NCBI RefSeq assembly: GCF_024679095.1
Contig: NW_026111827.1
Location: 2,501-66,500, forward strand
Length of the DNA stretch: 64,000 nucleotides
Direction of reading: 5' to 3'
Source of the DNA: Eriocheir sinensis
Taxonomy: Eukaryota; Arthropoda; Malacostraca; Decapoda; Varunidae
Shown here: positions 1 through 11,487 of the stretch, piece after piece
Numbering within the stretch: position 1 is the stretch's first letter
How the letters are laid out: each line of letters opens with the position of its first letter
Program-made: the position numbers and the translations under genes
Notes under the pieces: model-generated
What the model was told of the DNA's origin: nothing
What the model saw: only the letters and a program-made list of their open reading frames with translations
Database searches by the model: none

Positions 1-27
1 TCTCTCTCTCTCTCTCTCTCTCTCTCC
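1..27. repeat. (TC)n microsatellite at window edge
   Basis: Pure TC dinucleotide run that begins at the first base, so its true left end lies outside the window. Confidence 0.95.
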
Positions 28-1289
28 CTACGGTTTGCGGTCTTTCTTGTGCGTTCCTTTCCCTCCCTCCCTCGCCGCCCCATTCTTCCCTCCGCACTGA
101 ATGGCTACTGGATAAAAAGGGAAGGTGGCGGGGAGGGACGGAGGGGATGGTGCGAACGAGGCCTGACGTGATGGCGGCTGACGTCACGTTGACCTCAATT
201 ATGTCACGCTAATGTGACCCCGAGGGGACAAAAGCGCCTCCGCCCCGCCACCCTAACATATGATGCCGCAGACACTTTTTTTTAGCGTGGAGAATAGCAA
301 CAGCAAGAACAGCAGCAGCAACAACAAGAACAAAAACAAAAGCAGTAAGACCGAAACCAATAGCAAGAGCGGCAATAAATAGATAAATAAATAAGTAAAT
401 AAATAAAAATAACGACAATAGCGAAGGATAACCATTAACAGCTACAACAGCAGCAACTCATTGTCCTCGTCTGATAACACAAACAACCCCACATGTGTCC
501 CCACTCATGGCGATATCCCTCTGATGATGTCATAATATCACCTTCCAACTTCCTTCTTTGCCATTGTTTTGTTGCTGTTGAACTCCTACCCTCACTCCTT
601 CCCTTGCTTCCTACCCGGCTGTCATTCCTGCTCCTTTCCGTCCCTCATTCGTCCCTCCTATATCGCTACCCATCTCTCCCCGTGCTCTCCCGCGCCTCCT
701 CCCCTCTCCCTCTCCCTCTCCAGGCGGGGCCAAGGAAGCATTAAGGGCAATCAGGGGGAGGAACGCCCCCCTTCGGTTCCCCGCCGGCCCCAGGGGATTC
801 TCGCCCGCTTCCACTCTTTAGGGATAGAAATTGACCCTTTATCCCGTGTTCTGGGGCGGCGCGGCCCTCTGAGTCACCCGCCCCGGGGGTGCTGCGGGGA
901 CACTGGCTGGCATGGGCCCTGCAACACCCCAGATGACCTGGTGGTGGTGATGATAATGACGATGATGAAGTCGGTGTTCTTGTTGCTGTTGTTGTTGTTG
1001 TTGCTAAATAGATACTAATGGTTGTTTTCAATTTCTTTGTGTACTTTTTAATACCTCTTCAGCCCCTATTGTAAAGTTCCGGGTAGTTAATTAAGTACTT
1101 TGCTAAATTGGATGCATATTGTTTTGGCTTTATTCATCTCATTGGTCTCAAAATTAGTATTAGTGAAGTAATTACAGTTACTATAACTACTGCCAATGAG
1201 CCTCGCAACTTAACCTGATCAACTCTGTGCACCTTAGTATAAAAAAACATACACACACACACATACATATTCATACATACATACCTAGC
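28..1289. other. Mixed sequence without a supported gene
   Basis: Contains a CAG/CAA-rich stretch and an AAAT-rich stretch (about 296-412), a CT-rich block (about 580-725), a GC-richer block (about 725-930), a short (TTG)n (979-1004) and a (CATA/CA) stretch (about 1240-1286). The open frames in the 490-1030 interval are short, overlap on both strands and end in poly-Leu or poly-Pro from simple sequence. I see no domain, splice structure or codon pattern that supports a gene. Confidence 0.6.
164..216. promoter_or_regulatory. Cluster of CRE-like sites
   Basis: TGACGTGA (164-171) and a perfect TGACGTCA palindrome (179-186) lie within 25 bp, followed by ATGTCACG and ATGTGACC half-site-like motifs to about 216. 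TGACGTCA is the known CREB/ATF binding palindrome. There is no TATA box, initiator or ORF to tie it to, so function is inference and chance occurrence is possible. Confidence 0.2.
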
Positions 1290-1427
1290 TTCTCCCGAAA
1301 TTGACCCCTCTTTCGGCCACCTCTTTTGATTCTTTTTAGGAGCAGCGAGTAGCGGGCTTTTTTTTTTTTATTATTGTTTCCTTTTTTTGAGTGCCCTTGA
1401 GCTGTCTCCTTTGTTGTAAAAGTAAAC
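1289..1427 (+). repeat. Dispersed repeat family R1, copy 1
   Basis: Starts CCCGAAATTGACC, then TTTCGGCCACC, then AGGAGCAGCGAGTAGCGGGC, a long T tract, then TGCCCTTGAGCTGTCTCC and TTGTTGTAAAA. The same ordered blocks recur in this window at 22652 (same strand) and, in part, at 19545, 20863 and 61893 (opposite strand) and 31055. The ordered recurrence on both strands is what defines it as a mobile or dispersed repeat. It has no ORF and is probably a short non-autonomous element or an element tail. Confidence 0.75.
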
Positions 1428-1995
1428 GACGGTATTTACCTCCAACAGTTTTCTTCTTTACTAAATGTAGCACTAAAGACACCCCCTCAGTTTACTATAC
1501 CATTAATCAATATCTCTTTGCTCATATTAACTCGTGATCGGATAATCCAATTAAGGGTTCACGTGCAGCTGTGTTACAAATGCCAAGTCTCGTAGCTATC
1601 AACACCGAATCATATGTATTAACGCCGTACGCCGGCTTCGTTAGTGGTTACCCTAGGCCTAGAGCGAACCTTTTCAAAAATTTTCTTCTTTTCTTTACTG
1701 GCCTCTCTCCCTCTTTCTTTATTTCTCATTTCCATTCTTTCATTTTTCCTTTCTTTCGTTCGTTCGTTCTTTCTTTCCTTCTTCCTTCCTTTCTGACCTC
1801 GCCTTTGAAATGTGCTCTTGAAATGTGGCTACTGTGAATTCGGCAATGTTTCACACCTTCACCTGTGTCTGATTCCTCCTCCTCCTCCGTGACAACCTCC
1901 TCCAGGACGCGAACATTAAGACGCCTCAAGATCTAAATGGGTTTTTGATTTCCGGAAGCCGCTTAATCGTCCTTTTATAGAGTAACACCTGGAAG
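1428..1995. other. AT-rich then CT-rich non-coding stretch
   Basis: Ordinary AT-rich sequence to about 1680, then TTTC/CTTT-rich DNA to about 1800 and a short mixed stretch. The frame at 1571-1837 runs into poly Phe/Ser from the CTTT repeat and is not supported as a gene. Confidence 0.5.
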
Positions 1996-2119
1996 GACTT
2001 TTTTTCTTTCTTTCTTTCTTTTTCTTTTTCTCGCTCTCACGTTTTCTTACTTTCCTTGATTCTTCCTTCTTTCTCTTTTTCTTTCCCTTGCTTTCCTTCT
2101 TTCTTTCTTTCTTTCGTCC

Positions 2120-2159
<40 letters not shown>

Positions 2160-2253
2160 TCCTTCTTACTTTCGTTCTTTCTTTTTTTTCTTTCCTTCCT
2201 TCCTGACCTCTCTTCTTCATTTCATCCTTCTTTCGTTTCTTCCTTCCTGGACT

Positions 2254-2314
<61 letters not shown>
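1996..2314. repeat. Compound (CTTT)n-(TC)n-(AC)n microsatellite
   Basis: CTTT/TTCC-rich DNA with its cleanest run at about 2096-2162, then (TC)n at 2258-2292 passing directly into (AC)n at 2292-2314. The TC to AC switch at a single base is the same kind of compound junction seen at 21405. Confidence 0.9.
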
Positions 2315-2782
2315 CCCAACCCCCCAACCCCTCCCTACAGTCTTGTGTGTATCGTACGCGTCCCCCGCCACGAGGCTCCCAGGCACACACACACTCCAAC
2401 ATGACGCAAATTAGTCCCCAACGAAGACGACACTAATGGGCGGCGAGCGAGTGTGTACAGGCGGTCGGCTGATCAAAGGGGATTACGTTACGACGGGGAT
2501 TACGTTGTTAAGACACTCTAATGACGGGTAAGAATATGAAGTGGATCCGGGCAGGTCAGACAATGATGATGACAATGATGATGATAAAACTATAATGAAT
2601 ACTAACAACGTACATAGAGACGTTCAGGAAAATACACATAAAAACGTGTACTATATATTCACGCAATCGTTCATACACAGAAACAAACATACATACATAC
2701 ACATACAATACATAACTTCACTCACATATAAAAGTACGAATGGAATTAAAGTTTAAGTACAAGAACAAATTTACACAAACAT
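2315..2782. other. Non-coding mixed sequence
   Basis: No ORF, RNA or element recognised. It includes a direct repeat of GGGGATTACGTT (about 2479-2506), a GATGAT stretch (2560-2586) and ACATACATAC stretches around 2690. Confidence 0.5.
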
Positions 2783-2825
2783 CAACACACACACAAACAA
2801 ATACAAAACACACACACACACGCAC

Positions 2826-2863
<38 letters not shown>

Positions 2864-2874
2864 ACACACACACA
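2783..2874. repeat. Imperfect (CA)n microsatellite
   Basis: CA repeats with CG and AA interruptions, suggesting an older, decaying tract. Confidence 0.9.
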
Positions 2875-2939
2875 TAGTCATCATTAATCTTATCCCTTTC
2901 GGTTCACATCAGGCAGCCAGATTAACCCTTAGGCAGTAA

Positions 2940-3600
2940 CTGTGGAAGGGAGGGAGAGGTGAGGGTAAGGCTAGGGAGGGGGGGGGGGTGAGAGGGAAAA
3001 AGAGGGAGGGAGAGTAAGGAGAGGAAGTGGAGGGGGGCGGTGGGAGGGAAAGAGAAAGAGGAAGGGAATGAAGATGCAAAGAGAAGCACAGGAGATGGGA
3101 AAAGAAAGAGAAGAAACAGGATGAAGAGGGAAAAGGATAGACGGAGTGATGAGAAAAGGGGAAAAGAAAGAAGTACCAGGGAAGAAGAGGAAAAGAACTG
3201 GAAGAAATGGTGAGGGGAAAATGAGAAATGAGGAAAAAGAAAGAAAGGAACCAGGGAAGAAGAGGGAAAAGGGATAAATGGAGTGAGGATGACATGAGAA
3301 AAGAGGAAAAAAAGAAGTACCAGGGAAGAAGAGGAAAAGAAATGGAAGAAATGGTGGGGGGAAAATGAGAAATGAGGAAAAAGAAAGAAAGGAACCAGGG
3401 AGGAAGAGGGAAAAGGGATAAATGGAGTGAGAAAGAAATGAGAAAAAGGGTAAAAAGAAACAGAGGAACAAGAACGAAGAAGAAAAAGGATGGATGGAGG
3501 AAGGGGAAAATGAGAAAAGAGGAAAGAGAAAGAGAAAAACCAAGACGAAGAGGGAAAAAAAGGGACTGAGTGGAGAAATGAGAAATGGGGAAACTTATGA
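2940..3600. repeat. Purine-rich minisatellite, 72-bp units as 144-bp dimers
   Basis: AAGTACCAGGGAAGAAGAGG occurs at 3171 and 3315, exactly 144 bp apart, and a half-unit version with GGAACCAGGGA lies midway. So the repeat is a dimer of two related units of about 72 bp. The plus strand is almost pure A/G throughout. The long minus-strand frames (2909-4202) are Ser/Phe/Leu/Pro translations of this pyrimidine strand and are rejected as genes. Confidence 0.85.
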
Positions 3601-3983
3601 AGAAAAAAAGCAAGGTGAGGTGAATCCAAAATAATATGGAAGACCGAGCGATGTATGTGGTGTGATGTGTGAGGGGGAGAGGAGGAGGCGGGGAGGAGGA
3701 CTGAAAAAAAAAGAGGAAGAGGAGGAGGAAGAGGAAGGGAGGAAAAGAGAAAAAAATATATAAAAGGAAGTGGAGTGAGATAAAGAAAAAAAAAAAAAAA
3801 AGCCGCACCACCAAAAGGACGAAAAAGGAAAAAAATAAATGAAGACAAAGAAAGAGAGCGAAGTGGAAAGCTTAGCGGAATTGAAAAACCTGATGGAGAC
3901 CGAAAAGAAAAAAAAAAGGGAAAAGGGAAAAGGAAAAGAGAAAATAAACAGACTTCTCCACACAGAAGCAAGAACGATATGGG

Positions 3984-3987
3984 AAGA

Positions 3988-4064
<77 letters not shown>
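3984..4064. repeat. (GA)n microsatellite
   Basis: About 80 bp of GA with one GATA interruption near its start. Confidence 0.95.
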
Positions 4065-4065
<1 letters not shown>

Positions 4066-4141
4066 ATCAGCACCGAACTCATTTGGATTACGAGCGTTGG
4101 TGAGTCAGCCTTCTCAGAATATTGAAATAACAACGTATGCG

Positions 4142-4221
4142 ATAACAACAACAACAACAACAACAACGAATGCGATGACAAGAACAACAACAACGTCAGC
4201 AAAACAACTCTATTCTCTCAC

Positions 4222-4259
<38 letters not shown>
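4142..4259. repeat. (AAC)n and (AGT)n trinucleotide tracts
   Basis: (ACA)n at about 4142-4167, a second short ACA run to 4195, and (AGT)n at 4222-4259. Confidence 0.9.
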
Positions 4260-4303
4260 GGGAAGCAGCAGAAGGCGAGGGCTGGGCCACACGAGTCATT
4301 TGG

Positions 4304-4305
<2 letters not shown>

Positions 4306-4387
<82 letters not shown>

Positions 4388-4506
4388 AAGAAAAAGAAAA
4401 AAAAATACATAAATAAATAAATAAATAAATATAAATAAATAAATAGAAAATAAAATAAAAATAAATAAAAATAAATAAATAAATAAATAATTAAATAAAT
4501 AAAAAA
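4306..4506. repeat. (CA)n followed by (AAAT)n
   Basis: (CA)n at 4306-4385 is followed after a short A-rich spacer by AAAT-type repeats to about 4503. Confidence 0.95.
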
Positions 4507-4579
4507 GTCATCCTCCAGCGTCATCCTCAAGGCCGCCTCCCCTTCACTGTGGCCCCGGCAAGTCATCCACACTCTCACT

Positions 4580-5681
4580 TGATTCAGTTACCTCCTCCCT
4601 CGTCTTTCCTCTCCTAACCTTCCCTCACTCCCGACCTTCTCTTCCTTTCCTCGCTCCTTACCTTTTCCCCCTTTTCTCACTCCCACCCTGCCCCCCTCTC
4701 TTCCCCTTGTCATTCCAGCCATCCCTCCCCCTCCCTTTCCCTCACCTCGTCCCCTTCCTTACCTTCGCCTTGCCCCCTCCCTTACCTCTCCCTCACTTCT
4801 CACCTTCCCCTCTCCCAGTCTTGCCTCGCTCCTTCCCTATACCTCAACTTATCCCTCATTTTCCCTATTTTTTCCCCTCCCTTCACTTTACCTATCACGC
4901 CTTCACTTTCATCTTCCCCCCTCCCCACAACTTGAATTCCCCCTTTCTTCCTCTCTTCTTGCTCCTTCACTACACATCCTCTTCTCTTCTCCCTTACCCT
5001 AGCCTCCCCCCACTCTCCACACCTTACCCCCATCACTTTCCCTAACCTTCTCCCTCCCTACACCTTACCTTCCCCCCTCCCTGACCCCCCTCATACTTTA
5101 TCTTCCCCCATCCCTAACCCCCCCATACATTAACTTCTCCCTCCCTTACCCTAGCCTCCCCCCCTCCCTACACCTTACCCAAATCACTTTCCCTAACCTT
5201 CTCCCTCCCTACACCTTACTTTCCCCCCTCCCTAACACCCCCCCCCCAAACATTTCCTTCTCCCTCCCTTACCCCTCCCTTGCCCTCCATAACCCCTACC
5301 CACAACTCACTTTCCCAAACTCACTGGAAGGCTAAGTTTCTCCCTCTCCCCACTCCCCCTTCGATCAGGCTCCCCCTTCTCCCCCATCAGTGAAAAAAAA
5401 GTACCACCACCCCATCTTTAACTTTTTTTTCCCCTCTACCTCCATCATTTAGGATCTGGACTTTTTCTTAGCTCCCCTTCGTCTTCCCCATTTTCGTTTA
5501 CTTTTTTTTTCTCTCTCTATTTCTTTCTTCGTCTTCTTTATCTTCTTTACCTATTTATTTTTATTTATTTTTAATTTTCCATCTTATTCCTTTTTCTTCG
5601 TCTCCTTTTCTTTTTTCTTTCTTTTTTAACTTTTCTTTCTTCTTCTTCTTTTCTTTTTTCTTTTTCTCCTTTTTCTTCTTC
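4580..5681. repeat. Pyrimidine-rich low-complexity block with short tandem units
   Basis: The plus strand is C/T rich for more than 1 kb. Between about 5040 and 5335 a unit containing CCTCCCTACACCTTACC, a C run and CCCTAACC recurs at roughly 5055, 5165 and 5205. After 5440 it becomes T-rich with TTCTTC stretches. No gene is supported. Confidence 0.7.

Positions 5682-5725
<44 letters not shown>
5682..5725. repeat. (TTA)n microsatellite
   Basis: Perfect trinucleotide run of about 14 units. Confidence 0.95.
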
Positions 5726-5726
<1 letters not shown>

Positions 5727-5847
5727 CTGTTCATATATTATCATTATTGGTATTCATTTTATGCTATTATTCCTACGTTTTCACCTTCATCGTCATCATC
5801 TTTAATATTAACTCCATTATCAACATCTCCATCATCATCATCATTTT

Positions 5848-5875
5848 CCTCCTCCTCCTCCTCCTCCTCCTCCTC
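5848..5875. repeat. (CTC)n microsatellite
   Basis: Short perfect CTC run after an ATC-rich stretch. Confidence 0.9.
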
Positions 5876-6224
5876 ACCTTGGCCCACAGCTGCCTCCCCA
5901 AACTCTTCCCTTCACCTCTTCACCTTCCTCCACGAGCGTGACGCCTCTAAACACCTACCCCCCTCTCCCTCTCCCTCTCCCTCTCTCTCCCTCTCTCTCT
6001 CTGCCCCCTTCTTCGCCACCCTCGTGGGTCTGGTAATTGCCGTCGGGTCCCGCGGGAGGAGCCTTGGGTTGCCATCACGTGATTGGAGGCATCTCAGCTG
6101 TGGCATCGACCCCCCCCCCCCTCTGCCCCTGTGTTCGAACCCCCTTTCCCGCTACCCCCCACCTCCTCCCTTCCTCCTTCCCGTCTCTGTGTTGATGACG
6201 CTCTCTAAACATCCTACTTTTAAT
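5876..6224. other. Non-coding mixed sequence with CCCTCT run
   Basis: Includes a CCCTCT tract at about 5960-6001 and a run of C at about 6108-6120. The frame starting at 6024 continues into CCTTCC repeats and is not supported as a gene. Confidence 0.5.
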
Positions 6225-6740
6225 ATGCTTCCCTTACCTTCATTACCCTTTCCTTCCCTTCCCTTCCTTTCCCTTCTCTTCATTGCCCTTCCCTTCCCTT
6301 CCTTTCCCTTCTCTTCATTGCCCTTCCCTTCCCTTCCTTTCCCTTCCATTTCATTTCATTTATTTAACTACTTTTTAATTTTCTTTTCTTCCTTTTCTTT
6401 GACTTCCTTCTTTTCTTTTTTTTCTTTTTTTTCCTTCCATTTCATCTCCTCTTTATTTAGATACTTTTTAATTTTCTTTTCTTCCTTTTCTTTGACTTCT
6501 TTTTTTTGTTTTTTGTTTTCCTTTTTTTTCCCTTCCATTTCATCTCCTTCTCTTTCCTTGCTTTCCCCTTCCCTTTCCTTCTCTTCCTTATCTTTATCTT
6601 AGTTTTCCATTCCATTTCATTCCTTTCCCTTCCCTTCCCTTCTCTTCCTTTACTTCCTTTGCCTTCCTTCTCCCTTCCCTTCTTTTCCCTTCCCTTCCCT
6701 TCCATTTTTCCTTCCCTTTCCGTCCTGCTACCCATCCCAC
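6225..6740. repeat. CCTTCC-type pyrimidine minisatellite
   Basis: CTTCCCTTCC units broken by recurrent blocks. CTTCTCTTCATTGCCCTTCC appears twice (about 6272-6325). ACTTTTTAATTTTCTTTTC with following TTCCTTTTCTTTGACTTC appears twice (about 6369 and 6463). Confidence 0.8.
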
Positions 6741-6748
6741 CCTTTCAT

Positions 6749-6751
<3 letters not shown>

Positions 6752-6826
<75 letters not shown>

Positions 6827-6833
6827 GTCTCTG

Positions 6834-6865
<32 letters not shown>
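6752..6865. repeat. (CT)n followed by (GTCTCT)n
   Basis: A pure CT tract at 6752-6820 changes into a hexamer run of GTCTCT to about 6852 and then back to CT. The hexamer run looks like expansion of a single T-to-G variant within the dinucleotide tract. Confidence 0.95.
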
Positions 6866-7132
6866 AACCTCCGCCTCCCTTCACCACCCACAATCTCGTA
6901 CTTTTTTTCCGTTTTCTCTTTCCATTGTTTTGTTTGGTTCCGCTCCCCGCGTCCCACACATGACACACGCCCGCAGTCACCGATTCTGGCCTGTCATTCG
7001 AGGCCTTTGTCTCCTACTTGCTGATCACGGCGTAACAGACACACAGACGGGCAGGCGGACAGACACGCTTCACACCAACCCACAGCCCCCCGCCCGCCTT
7101 GTCCCACCCACCTAACCTTCACCTTGTTTTCC
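6866..7132. other. Unassigned non-repetitive stretch
   Basis: Ordinary base composition with an ACAGACAGAC-like stretch near 7036. No gene, RNA or element recognised. Confidence 0.4.
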
Positions 7133-7490
7133 CTACCCCCTTAAGCTCTTGGTTTTGTCCCTTCTTTTTGTGTTTTGTTTCCTATGATTTCTTGTTATAT
7201 TCTTTCCCCCTCTTTAGTCTTCTCCCCATTTTCCTTTTTTTCCTCTTCTCTCATATTTTCTTTCTTCCCTCCTTTCCTCACCTTACATTTCCTTTCCGTT
7301 AATTTTTCCCCAATACCTTTCCTTAGACTCTTGGTTTTGTCCCTTCTTTCGTGTTTTGTTTCTTATGTTTTTTTGTCATATTCTTTCCCCCTCTTTAGTC
7401 TTCTCACCATTTTCCTTTTTTTCCTCTTCTCTCATGTCTTCTCTCTTCCCTCCTTTCCTCACCTTACTTTTCCTTTCCGTTAGTTAACCC
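7133..7490. repeat. Tandem duplication, unit about 182 bp
   Basis: CTCTTGGTTTTGTCCCTTCTT occurs at 7146 and 7328. Both copies continue through the same T/C-rich sequence, including CTTTAGTCTTCT and CCTCACCTTAC, with only scattered differences. Confidence 0.9.
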
Positions 7491-7539
7491 CAATACCTTT
7501 CTTTTTTCCCTCTTCTCTATCACACCTATTTTCTCTCTT

Positions 7540-8058
7540 AACCTCATCTTGCTCCTCTTTTTCCCTAGTTTTTTCCTTGTTGTATCTTTTTCTCCTTTTC
7601 ACATACCTTCTCCTACCTTTTTTAGCCTTTCCTTACTCCTCTTTTTCCCTAGTTTCTTTTTCTCCTTTTCACATACTTTCTCCTACTTTTTTTAGCCTTT
7701 CCTCACTTCTCCATTTCCCTCGTTTTCCCTTTAACCATTTCTCTTTTCCCTTAATGTCATATCTCTTCCTCTTTGCCTTTCCTTTCCTCTTTTTCTCGCC
7801 ACTACTTCTTTTCTCTCGTATTATTTCTCCTATCTTAACTTTTCTTATCTTATCTTATTCCTCTTTACTCTCCTAATCTTTTCTTCCACCACCTCTCCTT
7901 TCCTCTTTCTCTTCCTCTTTGCCTTTCTTTTTCTCTTTTCTCGCCACCACTCCTTACTTTTTTATCGTATTATTTCTCCTATCTTAACTTTCCTTATCTT
8001 ATCTTATTCCTCTTTACTCTCCTAATCTTTTCTTCCACCACCTCTCCTTCCATCTTTC
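7540..8058. repeat. Two tandem duplications, units about 76 and 147 bp
   Basis: A unit of about 76 bp with CTCCTTTTCACATAC recurs around 7597 and 7670. From 7764 a unit beginning CTTCCTCTTTGCC repeats at 7911, 147 bp later. Both copies share TATTTCTCCTATCTTAACTT and CTCCTAATCTTTTCTTCC. Confidence 0.9.
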
Positions 8059-8182
8059 TCTTCTACGTTATTTCCTCCTCTTCCCTTTCCTTTCCTTTCT
8101 CTTTCTCTCCCTCTCTCTTTCTTCCCTTTCTCTTTCTCTCTCCCTTACTATGGACATCATACACAGGTTCACCGTCCTCCCC

Positions 8183-8183
<1 letters not shown>

Positions 8184-8230
<47 letters not shown>
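8184..8230. repeat. (CA)n microsatellite
   Basis: Perfect CA tract of about 47 bp. Confidence 0.95.
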
Positions 8231-8232
<2 letters not shown>

Positions 8233-8495
8233 GGCTGGTATGGATTTTCCCGCGTTGAAAAGCCGCATTTCACTCCATTAAGACGGCATTCAGACAGCCT
8301 TCCTTCTCGCCCGCTGGAAATTTTCACGGCTCTGCTTCTGTTAACGGAGGAAGGGAGGGAGGGAGGAAGGGGGGGAGGGAGAGAAAGAGAGGCGGAGGGA
8401 GACGGAGGGTAAGAGGGAGGGAGAGAAAGAGAGGTAGGGAGAGGAGGAAGAAAGAAGTCAAAAGGAGCGAGGTGATGAAGGGGAAAGACTCGGAT

Positions 8496-8988
<493 letters not shown>

Positions 8989-9092
8989 GACGGACATGTA
9001 TATAGGGGACAAACAAACACAAGCGGGGAGTCAAAGGAGAAAAAAAAAAAAGGATGAAAAATAAAGTAAAAAAAATGAGAAAATGAAACGAC

Positions 9093-9145
9093 GATGTGGT
9101 GGAGGTGGTGGTGGAGGAGGAGGAGGAGGAGGAGGAGGAGGAGGA
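9093..9145. repeat. (GGT)n/(GGA)n trinucleotide tract
   Basis: GGT-rich start followed by a clean GGA run. Confidence 0.9.
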
Positions 9146-9235
9146 CAAAATGACAAAGAAAGGGAAATCCTGGAGAGGGGAGAAAAATAAAGAGAAGGGG
9201 AAAGGAGGGATGCTGCCGCCTTCAAGTGTCTCAGT

Positions 9236-9610
9236 GAGGGAAGGGAAGGAGGAGGGAAGGAAGGGAAGGAAGGAGGGAAGGAATGGGAGGAAGGGAAGGG
9301 ATGGGCAAGGGGGAAGGTAAGGGAAAGGTAGAGAGAAGCAACGAGAGGGAAAGATGGAAATAGAAAGAGCTAGGGAAGGAAAAGAAAGGGAAGGGGAGGG
9401 AAGGAAAGGAAAGGAAGGAAGGAAGGAAAGGAAGGAAAGGGAAGGAAGGAAGGGAAGGAAGGAAGGAAAGGAAGGAAGGAAGGAAAGGAAAGAAAGGGAA
9501 GGGAAGGAAAGGGAAAAGGAGGAGGAAGGGAGAAGAATAAAATGAAGAAGAAAAGAGGGGAAGGGAGGAGAGAATAAAGGAAAGGGAAGGGAAGGGAGAG
9601 GACGGAAGGA
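9236..9610. repeat. GGAA-type purine low complexity
   Basis: GGAAGGAAGG and GGGAAGG units without a fixed longer period. The plus strand is A/G almost throughout. Confidence 0.85.
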
Positions 9611-9688
9611 CGAGGACAGATAAAGGATAGGAGAGGGAAGGATGGGAAGAGGTAAAATGAGGGAAGGGGAACGAATGGAAAAGAATAG

Positions 9689-9692
<4 letters not shown>

Positions 9693-9753
<61 letters not shown>
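9693..9753. repeat. (GA)n microsatellite
   Basis: Perfect GA tract of about 60 bp. Confidence 0.95.
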
Positions 9754-9757
<4 letters not shown>

Positions 9758-10022
9758 GAATGGAAAAAAGAAGGGAGAGGGAAAGAAAAAGAGAGAACTA
9801 GAAAGGAAAGAACAAAGGAAAAGAGACAATGACGAGGGATAACGGAGGAAAAAAAAAGATGAAGGAAAAATAGAAAATAAATAGTGAAACGTTGAGAGGA
9901 GGGAAGAAAGGGAGAGTGAAGGACAAGTGAAGTGGAAGAAGAAGGAGGAGGAGGAGGAGAAGGAAGGGATATTAAAACGTGGAAAAGAAAGAATATTGGA
10001 AAAGAAGTTGAGGGAGGGGATT

Positions 10023-10031
10023 GGGGGGGGG

Positions 10032-10093
<62 letters not shown>
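10023..10093. repeat. G run followed by (GA)n
   Basis: A run of about 12 G leads directly into a GA tract of about 60 bp. Confidence 0.95.
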
Positions 10094-10096
<3 letters not shown>

Positions 10097-10129
10097 GATG
10101 GAGGAAAGAATAAGGAGAGAGGAAAGGGA

Positions 10130-10345
10130 AGGAGAAGGTTATGGGGGCAAGGATGGTAGAAGGAGGGAAGGGATGGGAAGGGAAGAGGAGAGAACAAGGA
10201 GAGAGGGAAGGGAAGGCGAAGGTTTTGGGGGGAAGGAAGGTAGAAGGAGGGAAGGAAGGAAGAGGAGAGAAGGAAAAAACAGAGAGAAGGAAGGAGAAAG
10301 TTATGGGGGGGGAAAGAATTGTAGAAGGAGAGGAAGGAAGAGGAA
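10130..10345. repeat. Purine minisatellite, about 80 bp period
   Basis: Three units begin with TTATGGGGG or TTTTGGGGGG, then a GGAAGGTAGAAGG-like block, at about 10139, 10223 and 10301. Confidence 0.8.
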
Positions 10346-10587
10346 AAGAAAGAAACGAAGCAAGGCGGGGGAAGAGAAGAGGGGAAAGATGAAGGCTAGA
10401 GAGGGCGAGGGAAGATAAAGGAATGACAAGAGAGGGGAGGGAAGAGGGAGATGAAGGAAAAAGGAGAGAGGAAAAGTGAAGAGAGGAAGAGAAGGGGAGA
10501 GTAGGGGAAAAAAGGATTGAAGATGTAGTTAAGAGAGAAGAAGGAATGGTAGGGGAGGGAAGGGGAGGAAAGCGGAGGGGGGAAAAT

Positions 10588-10697
<110 letters not shown>

Positions 10698-10741
10698 CGG
10701 AGGTAATATTAAAGACATCACAATTAGACGAATTAATCACA

Positions 10742-10744
<3 letters not shown>

Positions 10745-10801
<57 letters not shown>
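10745..10801. repeat. (CA)n microsatellite
   Basis: Perfect CA tract followed by an ACAG run. Confidence 0.97.
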
Positions 10802-10806
<5 letters not shown>

Positions 10807-11054
10807 ACAGACAGACAGACAGACGGTCGACTTCTGAATTAAAACAAAAAAACAAAAAATACAAAAAAAAAATCGACCGATGTACTCTTTCCTCCCTCCT
10901 CCTCCTCCTCCTCCCTACTAAATTACTCTCCTCCCCCCTTTTCTTCCTCCTTGTCTCCTTTGTGGTTACTCTCACGGACAATCGGTCGGAGAGAATGGTT
11001 CCTCCCGCCCTTTCCTTCTCTCCAACCCACAGCCACCTGCCTCGCCGGAGAGAA

Positions 11055-11340
11055 AGGAGGAGGAGGAGGAGGAGGAGGAGGAGGAGAAGGAGGGGGAGAA
11101 GGAGGTAGGGTGGATATAAGAATAGTCTGGCAGGGATATGAAAAGCCAGGGAAGGAGGTAGGGAGTGAAGGAAGGAAGGAAGGAAGGGAGGAAGGAAGGA
11201 AAGAAGAAAGAAAGGAAGAAAAGAGGAAGAGGAGGAGGAGGTAGGGTGAATAAAAAGAATAGTCTGGCAGGGATATGAAAAGGCAGGGAAGGAAGTAGGG
11301 AGTGAAAGAAGGAAGGAAGGAAGGAAGGAAGGGAAGAGAG
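11055..11340. repeat. (GGA)n and tandem duplication of about 130 bp
   Basis: (GGA)n at about 11055-11087 leads into a unit containing GAATAGTCTGGCAGGGATAT (about 11120), which recurs at about 11258. Both copies continue through AGGCAGGGAAGG-like and GGTAGGGAGTGAA-like blocks. Confidence 0.85.
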
Positions 11341-11487
11341 AAAAGAAAGTTAAAAAATGTGCAACTTATATTTAACTTTTAATTAATTACAGCGAAAACC
11401 CAGAAAATAATGTCCTACGTCATTTCCTTTAATTCATCTCCGTTTCTTTCATTTTCATTCTGATGAGCCCCATTTTTCACTTTCTTA

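Noticed and set aside
2909..4202. Minus-strand frames of 190-426 codons
   Set aside because: They are Ser/Leu/Phe/Pro translations of the C/T strand of a purine minisatellite with a 72/144-bp period, and overlapping frames in other phases are equally long. No domain or codon signal.
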